64,000 nt of DNA, taken from positions 1-64,000 of the forward strand of contig CAZXGS010000009.1 of NCBI GenBank assembly GCA_964640525.1, read 5' to 3'. The DNA is from SZAS-103 sp964640525 (lineage in GTDB: Bacteria; Pseudomonadota; Gammaproteobacteria; Xanthomonadales; Xanthomonadaceae). Below are positions 1 through 7,542 of the stretch, in pieces; within the stretch, counting starts at the first letter, position 1; the number at the start of each line of letters is the position of its first letter. Both the position numbers and the translations under genes were made by a program. The notes below the pieces were generated by a model that saw nothing but the letters and a program-made list of their open reading frames with translations, did no database searches and had not been told where the DNA came from.

Positions 1-1427
1 GCGAAGTGCGGGGTGAAGCGCAGCGAGTTGGCGCCGCCGTGGATCACGCCGATGCCGTGCTCGCGCATGTATTCCTCGGTTGAGCCCGCGCCGTAGCATT
101 TGAACACGTCGGCCAACTCGCAGGAGAACAGCAGGCCGGTGCCCTGGACCTTGGTGATCAACCCGCCGAGTTCGTCCTTGAGCTTGTCGAGCTTGGTCAG
201 GAAGGCGCGGCCCTGGTTGCGCACGTTGGCGCGCAGTTCGGGGGTGAGCAGGCCGAGCACCGCGCAGGCCACGTCCATCGCCCGCGGGTTGCTGGTCATG
301 GTGTTGCCGTACACGCCCTTGCGGTACAGGCCGGCGGCACGCGCGTTGACTGCCAGCACCGACAACGGGAACTGACCGGCGTTGAGCGCCTTGGAATAGG
401 TTTCCATGTCCGGCGCCTCGATGCCCTCGAAGCCGGGGTAATCCACGATCGACAGCACGCCGTGGGCGCGCAGGCCGGCCTGGATCGAATCCACCAGCAG
501 CAGGCTGCCATGCGCGCGGGTCAGTTCACGCGCCGCCTCGTAGAACGCGCGCGGCACCGCACGGCCCGGGTCGCCTTCGCCCATCACCGGCTCCAGGAAC
601 ATGGCCTCGATGAACCAGCCGTGCTTGTCGGCATCGGCGAATGCCGCACGCAGCGCCTCGACGCTGTACGGCTCGACGGTGATCAGCGTGCCCTCGTGGC
701 GGTAGCTGGCCAGGTGCTGCTGGTAGGTCTTGCGACTGGAGTCGGAGTAGATCGCCGGCAGTTCGGTGCGGCCGTGGAAGGCACCCTTGACCGCGAGTCG
801 CTTGACCTGGCGGCCGGCATGGCGGGCACCGGCGTCGGTCATCAGCTTGGTGTTGACGTCGGCGATGCGGCCGGCCAGCGACACCGATTCGCTGCCCGAG
901 TTCAGGCACAGGACATGCGTGTAGGGACTGCCGCCGCGGCTGTGGCCGATTTCGGCCTGCAGCGCCTGCACCAGGCGCAACTGGCTCAGGTTCGGGGTCA
1001 TGATGTTGGCCATTGCCTGCGGCTTGCTCATCGCCTCGATGACCGCCTTGGGCGCATGGCCGTAGGGCAGCATGCCGTAGCCGCCCGAGTCGTGCAGGAC
1101 GGCGCCCTTGAGGGTGACGACCCACGGCCCGCGGCCGGTCAGCGCAACGTAGGGATTGACCGCGTCGTCCGGGTAGAAGTTGACGAAGCCGGCCTGCACG
1201 GTGTCGATCTGGTTCTGCTCGTCCATCGTCAGCAGCGCGGCCATCTGCGGGTCGGCGCACAACGCGGCGAACTGCGTGGCCGCCGCCTCGATGGCCTCGC
1301 GCAGGTCGGCGTGGTCGGCGGCGAAGCGCTCGATGGTGGCATCGTCCAGTCCGCGCGTGCGGATCTTGCCGCCGTGCTGGCGCAGGACGTCGAGTTGTTG
1401 CAGCAGGGAGGAACGGGTCTGGTTCAT
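1..1427 (-). CDS. Class III PLP-dependent aminotransferase (3' end outside window)
   Basis: About 475 codons are visible; the C-terminus lies beyond the left edge. The fold-type I class III pattern is clear: FLEPVMGEGD for the glutamate region, LLLVDSIQAG where the family usually has DEVQTG, and YSKALNAGQFP with the lysine expected to hold pyridoxal phosphate. It should transfer an amino group from a basic or omega-amino acid to a keto acid, but the substrate cannot be read from sequence. An N-terminal domain of about 85 residues precedes the catalytic fold. Start ATG at 1427 is chosen because an AAGG lies 9 nt upstream; an in-frame ATG at 1433 is possible. A hairpin leader and a good -10 lie upstream. 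Confidence 0.85.
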   Translation of the reverse strand, partial: MNQTRSSLLQQLDVLRQHGGKIRTRGLDDATIERFAADHADLREAIEAAATQFAALCADPQMAALLTMDEQNQIDTVQAGFVNFYPDDAVNPYVALTGRGPWVVTLKGAVLHDSGGYGMLPYGHAPKAVIEAMSKPQAMANIMTPNLSQLRLVQALQAEIGHSRGGSPYTHVLCLNSGSESVSLAGRIADVNTKLMTDAGARHAGRQVKRLAVKGAFHGRTELPAIYSDSSRKTYQQHLASYRHEGTLITVEPYSVEALRAAFADADKHGWFIEAMFLEPVMGEGDPGRAVPRAFYEAARELTRAHGSLLLVDSIQAGLRAHGVLSIVDYPGFEGIEAPDMETYSKALNAGQFPLSVLAVNARAAGLYRKGVYGNTMTSNPRAMDVACAVLGLLTPELRANVRNQGRAFLTKLDKLKDELGGLITKVQGTGLLFSCELADVFKCYGAGSTEEYMREHGIGVIHGGANSLRFTPHF

Positions 1428-1532
1428 GGGCATCTGCCTTGGCATGGGCGCCGGCGTGCCGGCGCGCGAAACGCGCAGCTCACGGCCGCGCAGGGTCTCG
1501 GGGATCGTTGGCCCGTCAATGGGCCGCTGCGG

Positions 1533-1554
1533 CGTTCTTCCAGCAAAAAGAACG
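1533..1554 (-). other. Leader hairpin upstream of the aminotransferase
   Basis: Arms CGTTCTT and AAGAACG (7 bp, 8-nt loop) lie between the predicted -10 at 1568-1573 and the start codon, inside a 5' UTR of roughly 130 nt. It could act on mRNA stability; no known riboswitch is recognised. Confidence 0.4.
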
Positions 1555-1567
1555 TCTTGCGGTTGCA

Positions 1568-1573
1568 ATTTTA
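1568..1573 (-). promoter_or_regulatory. Predicted -10 (TAAAAT) for the aminotransferase
   Basis: TAAAAT within the context GCTAAAATTGC on the minus strand, about 140 nt upstream of the start codon. A weak -35 candidate TTATCT sits 17 bp further upstream (1591-1596). The hexamer matches the GCTANNNT element found before many genes in this window. Confidence 0.45.
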
Positions 1574-1603
1574 GCATGCGGCCTGGCGCGAGATAACCCC
1601 CGG

Positions 1604-1680
1604 TCAGAGGACAGCGGACAGAGGACAGCGGACAGAGGACAGAGGACAGAGGGCAGAGGGCAGAGGGCAGAACGCAGAGC
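1604..1680. repeat. Tandem heptad array, 11 units (GGACAGA class)
   Basis: Eleven consecutive 7-bp units, mostly (A/G)CAGAGG or ACAGCGG, between the aminotransferase promoter and the ABC cassette. Period 7 is kept without a slip for 77 bp. Related arrays occur at 12061, 27484 and 55565. It is not coding on either strand. Confidence 0.85.
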
Positions 1681-1708
1681 GGTGGTCGGTGCGCCTGCGG
1701 GTCAGTCG

Positions 1709-1749
1709 ATTTCCGTTCGTGGTGAGCTTGTCGAACCATGAACGGAAAT
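1709..1749. repeat. REP-like inverted repeat
   Basis: Arms 1709-1723 (ATTTCCGTTCGTGGT) and 1735-1749 (ACCATGAACGGAAAT) pair at 14 of 15 positions around an 11-nt loop, GAGCTTGTCGA. The core GTTCGTGGTGAGC...GTCGAACCA resembles REP elements common in Xanthomonas and Pseudomonas relatives. It lies between divergently oriented genes and has no T-run. Confidence 0.75.
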
Positions 1750-1815
1750 CCTGCGTGCGCGATGGAGCCAACACTGCGCCGAACACCAGCCCCTCCATCC
1801 CGTGATCCCTGATCG

Positions 1816-1827
1816 TGACACTTGTCA
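1816..1827. promoter_or_regulatory. Candidate operator TGACA-CT-TGTCA
   Basis: Perfect 5-2-5 inverted repeat 78 nt upstream of the ABC ATPase start. The right arm overlaps TTGTCA (1822-1827), which could serve as a -35. It is a natural candidate binding site for the LuxR-type regulator encoded at the end of the same cassette; this is inference. Confidence 0.35.
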
Positions 1828-1904
1828 ATTCGACATCCTGACGGCGTGCACTGCATCGCGGGGGCGAACCCGGCCAATCTTTCCGCACCATTCGGAGAAG
1901 GCCC

Positions 1905-2852
<948 letters not shown>

Positions 2853-2894
2853 GTGAGGGGCAAGTTGCGAGAGGCGAGGGGCGAGTCGTGAGTT
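2853..2894. repeat. Tandem heptad array, 6 units (GYGAGNN class)
   Basis: Six 7-bp units (GTGAGGG, GCAAGTT, GCGAGAG, GCGAGGG, GCGAGTC, GTGAGTT) begin directly after the ATPase stop codon and fill most of the gap to the permease. The units differ from the GGACAGA class but the period is identical. Confidence 0.8.
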
Positions 2895-2931
2895 GGGATC
2901 GACACCATTTCGGAATATCGAGGACATGCAG

Positions 2932-3720
2932 ATGAACGCAACGACGATGGATTCTTCGGCGAACGCGCCGGCGCAAGGCGGCAGTCGCGCGCTACGCTCC
3001 TATACGCTCGAAGCGAAATACGAGTTCCTGCGCGTGCTGCGTACTCCCAGCGCGGCCTTCCCCACCCTGATGTTCCCGCCGCTGTTCTACCTGCTGTTCG
3101 GCATCGTGCTCAATCATGGCAGCGCCAACGCGGCGCACTACCTGTTCGCCACCTACAGCGTGTTCGGGCTGATGGCGCCGAGCCTGTTCGGCTTCGGCGT
3201 GGCGGTGGCGATCGAACGCGAACGCGGCTGGCTGGCGCTCAAGCGGGTCGCGCCGATGCCGCCGGGGGCCTACCTGCTGGCAAAGCTGGCGATGGCGATG
3301 TGCTTCGGCGCGATCATCTACGCGGTGCTGGCGATCATGGCCTTCGGCTTGGGCGGCGTGCGGATGCCGGCGCTGCAGTGGCTGCAACTGGCCGCGATCG
3401 CCCTGCTAGGGGTGGTGCCGTTCTGCGCGCTCGGTCTGATGATCGGCGCCAAGGCCAACGCCAATGCCGCGCCGGCGTTCGTCAATCTGATCTACCTGCC
3501 GATGGCCTTCCTGTCCGGGCTGTGGATGCCGTTGGCGATGCTGCCGAAATTCATCGGCCAGATCGCCCCGGTGTGGCCGGCGTATCATCTGGCACAACTG
3601 GCGCTGATGGCGGTCGGCCAGGTGCCGGCGGCCGGCATCGGCGGTCACCTGCTGTGGCTGGCCGGGTTCAGCGCGATCTGCTTTGCCATCGCGCGGCGCT
3701 GGCTGATGCGCGCCCAGTAG
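2932..3720 (+). CDS. ABC-2 type transporter permease
   Basis: A 262-residue integral membrane protein with about six hydrophobic segments and the ABC-2 permease layout: an N-terminal amphipathic part (YEFLRVLRTP), a central loop with ERERGWLALKRV typical of this family, and the late motif FLSGLWMP. It should form the membrane channel for the ATPase encoded upstream. ATG 2932 is preferred because AGGA lies 7 nt upstream; ATG 2926 would leave almost no spacing. The gap to the ATPase gene holds a heptad repeat array. Only one permease gene is present, so a homodimer is likely. Confidence 0.88.
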   Translation: MNATTMDSSANAPAQGGSRALRSYTLEAKYEFLRVLRTPSAAFPTLMFPPLFYLLFGIVLNHGSANAAHYLFATYSVFGLMAPSLFGFGVAVAIERERGWLALKRVAPMPPGAYLLAKLAMAMCFGAIIYAVLAIMAFGLGGVRMPALQWLQLAAIALLGVVPFCALGLMIGAKANANAAPAFVNLIYLPMAFLSGLWMPLAMLPKFIGQIAPVWPAYHLAQLALMAVGQVPAAGIGGHLLWLAGFSAICFAIARRWLMRAQ

Positions 3721-3772
3721 GTGCCGGGCCTCGACCCAAGCCATTCAACGCACGAATGTCGGGAGACAGCCA

Positions 3773-4198
3773 ATGTTCGATCAGCAATCATCGCGGGCCC
3801 AAACCTTCCCTGGCCGCGAATCGCCAGCCAGCTCCAGCCGATCCGGCGCGATCGTCGGCGGCTTGGCGGTCATCGCCATCGGCTTGGTCTTCCTGGCCAG
3901 CAATCTGGGTTTCGACCTGCCGTTCCTGCATTGGCGCAACGGGTGGGCCCTGATCATCCTGATCGGAGCCGTGCCTTCGCTCGGCCGCGCGCTCGACCGG
4001 TACCGCAGCGTCGGCACGGTCGATGGCGAGGTGTTGCGCTGCGTGCTTCGCGCCGTGATGGTGGTCACGGTGGCGGTGATCGTGCTGCTCGATGCCTCGT
4101 TCACGGTGTGGTGGCCGCTGTTTCTGATTCTCGGCGGGCTGTCGATTCTGGCTGGCGGGGGTCGTCGGTACCGTGGTGACTGGGTTGCGGAGCGCTGA
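3773..4198 (+). CDS. LiaF-like small membrane protein (DUF5668-type)
   Basis: A 141-residue protein. After a polar N-terminus of about 25 residues come hydrophobic stretches near 26-45, 52-65, 90-108 and 112-128, with the pattern GLVFLASNLGF...WALIILIG seen in the LiaI/LiaF transmembrane region. It lacks the C-terminal extramembrane domain of full LiaF. GGGAGA stands just upstream of ATG 3773. The histidine kinase starts 5 nt after its stop. In LiaFSR systems LiaF restrains the kinase; a similar role here is inferred from position and topology only. Confidence 0.7.
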   Translation: MFDQQSSRAQTFPGRESPASSSRSGAIVGGLAVIAIGLVFLASNLGFDLPFLHWRNGWALIILIGAVPSLGRALDRYRSVGTVDGEVLRCVLRAVMVVTVAVIVLLDASFTVWWPLFLILGGLSILAGGGRRYRGDWVAER

Positions 4199-4203
4199 AG
4201 CCG

Positions 4204-5409
4204 ATGAGCACTGCGGCAAAACCGGACGAGTACACGCTGCACCGGTGGCTGCGTGCGGCGCCGGATTCGGTCGCTTGTCAAAGGAGGGGTGGCGTCCGCG
4301 CGTTTTTTCCGATCGCGATCAACCTGATCTGGTCGGTGTGGTTCTTCGGCGACGTGATGTACGCCACGAACGTCACCACCAGTTGGATCATCGCCACGGC
4401 GATCGGGTTCCCGGCAATCGTGGTGTTGTGGGTGCGGGCGATGACCTGCCCACGCCGGCAGGTGTTGCTGTTCGGCCTGGCGATGGCGTTGCTCGGGTTC
4501 GCCCTGCTGCCGTGGAATCACAGCGGCGGCACCACCTGCATCATTTACGCCTGCGCCACGGTTGCCTTGGCCGGGTCGGCGCGCACGAGTGTGGGCTTGA
4601 TGGCGGGGGTGCTGGTGGTATTCGCCATCGAGGTGACGTTGCTGCAGTGGCCCTGGGGCTTGTCGGTGGGCATGGGTTTCATGGGCCTGGCCATCGGCTG
4701 CGCCAATCTGGCGCGCCGGCTGAGCGACGAAAAGGACGTCGAGCTGCGCCTGAGCCACGAGGAAGTGCGTCGTCTGGCGGCCACCGCCGAGCGCGAGCGG
4801 ATCGGCCGCGACCTGCACGACCTGCTCGGCCACACCCTGTCGCTGATCGCGCTCAAGTCCGAACTCGCCGGCAAGCTGCTCGCCCGTGATCCTGTGGCGG
4901 CCAGACGCGAGATCGGCGAGGTCGAGCGCACCGCGCGCGATGCGCTGGCCCAGGTGCGCAGCGCGGTGACCGGCATGCGCGCCGCCGGGCTGATCGGCGA
5001 GATCGCCTCGGCGCGGCTGCTGCTGGAATGCGCCGGCGTGCGATTTTTGTATTCCGGCTTCGAGATCGACCTGCCGTCGCCACAGGCGACCTGTCTGGGC
5101 CTTTCGCTGCGCGAGGCGCTGACCAACGTGCAACGCCACGCCAAGGCCACCCACGCGCGCGCCGAGCTGAAGAGCCATGACGCCGAAGTCGAACTGCGCG
5201 TGAGCGATGACGGCACGGGTGCCATCGATGTGCATGGCAATGGCCTGGTCGGCATGCGCGAGCGCGTCGAGGCGTTGGGCGGCGCGTTGAGGATTTCCGC
5301 GGTGCGCGGGCAGGGCACGACGCTGGTGATCGTGTTGCCGCTGCCGAAGGCATCGGCGACCGTGATCGACCTCGCCGACGCGCAAGCCAGCCGCCAGGCG
5401 CGCGCGTGA
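4204..5409 (+). CDS. DesK/LiaS-like sensor histidine kinase
   Basis: A 401-residue membrane kinase. Residues 33-170 contain about five transmembrane segments with little periplasmic sequence, the hallmark of intramembrane or membrane-fluidity sensors such as DesK. The HisKA_3 dimerisation box is ERERIGRDLHDLLGH with phospho-acceptor His205. The ATPase has an N-box LREALTNVQRHA (302-313) and a G-box DDGTG...GNGLVGMRER. It should autophosphorylate and pass phosphate to the response regulator encoded next. Coupling to an ABC exporter and a LiaF-like protein suggests it senses membrane or wall damage. Confidence 0.9.
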   Translation: MSTAAKPDEYTLHRWLRAAPDSVACQRRGGVRAFFPIAINLIWSVWFFGDVMYATNVTTSWIIATAIGFPAIVVLWVRAMTCPRRQVLLFGLAMALLGFALLPWNHSGGTTCIIYACATVALAGSARTSVGLMAGVLVVFAIEVTLLQWPWGLSVGMGFMGLAIGCANLARRLSDEKDVELRLSHEEVRRLAATAERERIGRDLHDLLGHTLSLIALKSELAGKLLARDPVAARREIGEVERTARDALAQVRSAVTGMRAAGLIGEIASARLLLECAGVRFLYSGFEIDLPSPQATCLGLSLREALTNVQRHAKATHARAELKSHDAEVELRVSDDGTGAIDVHGNGLVGMRERVEALGGALRISAVRGQGTTLVIVLPLPKASATVIDLADAQASRQARA

Positions 5410-5458
5410 TGTGCTGGCCTTGCATCACCGGCGCACGTTGCACCGGCGGGTCGTCGAA

Positions 5459-6076
5459 GTGATCCGGGTCCTGCTGGCCGAAGACCAGGCAATGGTGCGC
5501 GGTGCGTTGTCGGCGCTCCTCGCGCTCGAATCCGACATCGAGGTGCTCGGCAGCTGCGCCGATGGCGAACAGGCATGGCGTGAGGTCGGACGCCTGCAGA
5601 CGACCGCCACCCCGGTCGACATCGTGGTTTCCGACATCGAGATGCCCAACTTGACCGGTCTGGAACTGGCCCAGCGCATTCGCGAGCGCGAGTTGCCGGT
5701 CAAGGTGGTGATCGTCACCACCTTCGCCCGCAGCGGCTACCTGCGACGTGCGCTGGATGCCGGCGTGGCCGGTTACCTGCTCAAGGACGCGCCCGCCGAG
5801 AAACTCGCCGAAGCCCTGCGCCAGGTCCACCGCGGCGGGCGTGCCATCGCCCCGGAGCTGGCATTGGAGGCGTGGTCGGAAGCCGACCCGCTCAGCGAGC
5901 GCGAGCGCCAGGTGCTGCGGCTGGCGGGCGAGGGCATGGGTGCAGGGGAGATCGCCGAGAAGATGCACCTTTCGCACGGCACCGTGCGCAATTACCTGTC
6001 CGAGGCGATCGGCAAGCTCGGGGTCAGCAACCGCATCGAGGCTTACCGGTTGGCGCGCCAAAAGGGCTGGCTGTAA
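5459..6076 (+). CDS. LuxR/NarL-family response regulator
   Basis: About 205 residues. Receiver domain 1-120 with acidic pair ED at 8-9, phospho-acceptor Asp59 in IVVSDIEMP, Thr in VTTFAR and Lys in LLKDAP. A GerE helix-turn-helix follows (LSERERQVLRLAGEG to SNRIEAYRLA). GTG 5459 is chosen because the receiver begins MIRVLLAEDQ there and the length fits DesR/LiaR; an in-frame GTG at 5411 would add 16 residues that look unlike the family. It is the likely output of the kinase upstream and probably controls the cassette, perhaps through the TGACA/TGTCA palindrome at 1816. Confidence 0.9.
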   Translation: MIRVLLAEDQAMVRGALSALLALESDIEVLGSCADGEQAWREVGRLQTTATPVDIVVSDIEMPNLTGLELAQRIRERELPVKVVIVTTFARSGYLRRALDAGVAGYLLKDAPAEKLAEALRQVHRGGRAIAPELALEAWSEADPLSERERQVLRLAGEGMGAGEIAEKMHLSHGTVRNYLSEAIGKLGVSNRIEAYRLARQKGWL

Positions 6077-6123
6077 CCGGGCGCGCTTGCGCGATGCGAT
6101 GGAACGCATCGCGCGCGTCCGGT
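6076..6123. terminator. Strong hairpin after the response regulator
   Basis: Perfect 10-bp stem GCGCGATGCG (6089-6098) / CGCATCGCGC (6105-6114) with a 6-nt loop, wrapped by a second pair ACCGG/CCGGT. There is no T-run, so intrinsic termination is uncertain; it may stabilise the 3' end. The core GCGCGATGC recurs in the hairpin at 21762. Confidence 0.5.
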
Positions 6124-6240
6124 TGCGGGCGAGGCGAGGCTCCCGAACGGCAAAGCACCATGGGCGGTTCACCGGCATCGCGCGCTGCCCAATCCTTGCG
6201 CACGCTGGTATCGTGCCGCATCCCACGAATCCCTTGCCTC

Positions 6241-7542
6241 ATGAAGTCGTACGCCCTTGCCTGTGCCTGCCTGCTTGTGCTGGCGCTTTCCGGCTGCAGC
6301 CAGTCGCCCGATGCGACGTCTAACGCCAGCGATGCCGGCGCTGCCGCGGCCCATCCGTCCGAGGTGATCGCGACCGCCTCGGCAGCAGCCGACCAGAACA
6401 CCACGCCGGGCGCTGCGTCGCTGGGCGAGGGCGTGTACATCTGGCAGCGGATGTGGCTGCCGGCCAACATCAACGCGCTGGCCGACAGCCGCGGCGTGTT
6501 CAACGAACTGCGCGTGCTGGCCGCGCAGGACCAGCCCGGCGAGGGCTGGATTGATGCCAGGGTCGATTTGCCTTCGTTGCAGGCCGACGGACGCGCGGTG
6601 CGGCCGGTCATTCGTCTCGACGGTCGCCTGCCGACACTGGATGCAGCGACGATCGCCGGCAAGGCGCAGTCCATCGTCACGGCATGGCGAGCTGCCGGCG
6701 TGCAGGTGGACGGAGTCGAGATCGACTACGACTGCGCCAGTGCGCGCCTGGCCGACTACGCGACGCTGCTGGCCGCGATCAAGGCGAAGCTGCCCGCTGA
6801 CGCGACCCTGTCGATCACCGCGTTGCCGGCATGGATCGATGCGCCGGCGCTGGCTGAGGTGCTGGCCAAGGCCGACGAGGCCGTGCTGCAGGTCCATGCG
6901 GTCACCGACCCGAAGCACGGTCTGTTCGACCCGAAGCAAGCCAAGGGCTGGATCGAACGTTTTGCGAAGCTGGACACCAAGCCCTTCCGCGTCGCGCTCC
7001 CGGCCTATGGCTCGGCGCTGGTGGTGGATGCGCAGGGCAAGCGTGTCGGGGTGGAGAGCGAATCCGGGCTTCCGGTCGCCGGCCAGCGGCTGGAAGTGTT
7101 CGCCGACCCGCAGCAGGTCGCAGGCCTGGTGCGCGAGATTCGCGCGGCGCCTCCGGCGACGCTCAAGGGCTTCGTCTGGTTCCGCATGCCATTGCCTGGC
7201 GACCGGCGAGCGTGGCCGATGACCACGATTTCCGCGGTGATCGCGGACAAGCCGCTGCATGCCGACTTCACCCCGGACGTGGCCAATTCCGGCCGTGGTG
7301 CCTTCGACATCAGCGTCAGGAATACCGGCAATCTGGAAGCCGCGTTGCCATCGTCGGTGGACGTGGACGGCAGCGGCTGCGGGGATGCCGACGCGCTGCC
7401 GGGCTATCGGGTCGAAAAGGCAAACGGCAAACTGCGCTTCGTGCGCGAGTCCCGTGCCAGCTTGCCGGCGACCCAGACCCGGCCCCTGGGTTGGGTCCGC
7501 TGCACCAGCCTGAAAGTCGCCGACCTGCATGTGCGTCCGTAA
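6241..7542 (+). CDS. DUF3142 lipoprotein
   Basis: A 433-residue exported lipoprotein: the signal peptide ends in lipobox LSGC with Cys19. A low-complexity spacer (20-60) is followed by a DUF3142 domain, recognisable from GVYIWQRMW and VDGVEIDYDC (156-165), which resembles the acidic strand end of TIM-barrel glycosidases; the D-Y-D acids could be catalytic. A C-terminal part from about residue 340 carries a predicted beta domain (AFDISVRNTGNLEA). No enzymatic function has been assigned to the family that I can name. ATG 6241 is the only start giving a proper signal peptide. Its end overlaps the next gene by 14 nt. Confidence 0.75.
   Translation: MKSYALACACLLVLALSGCSQSPDATSNASDAGAAAAHPSEVIATASAAADQNTTPGAASLGEGVYIWQRMWLPANINALADSRGVFNELRVLAAQDQPGEGWIDARVDLPSLQADGRAVRPVIRLDGRLPTLDAATIAGKAQSIVTAWRAAGVQVDGVEIDYDCASARLADYATLLAAIKAKLPADATLSITALPAWIDAPALAEVLAKADEAVLQVHAVTDPKHGLFDPKQAKGWIERFAKLDTKPFRVALPAYGSALVVDAQGKRVGVESESGLPVAGQRLEVFADPQQVAGLVREIRAAPPATLKGFVWFRMPLPGDRRAWPMTTISAVIADKPLHADFTPDVANSGRGAFDISVRNTGNLEAALPSSVDVDGSGCGDADALPGYRVEKANGKLRFVRESRASLPATQTRPLGWVRCTSLKVADLHVRP

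Noticed and set aside
1604..1680. Possible CRISPR-like array
   Set aside because: Units are 7 bp, contiguous and without spacers, and no cas genes are near.
5872..6240. In-frame upstream extension of the DUF3142 gene
   Set aside because: It overlaps the response regulator in another frame and would bury the lipoprotein signal peptide.
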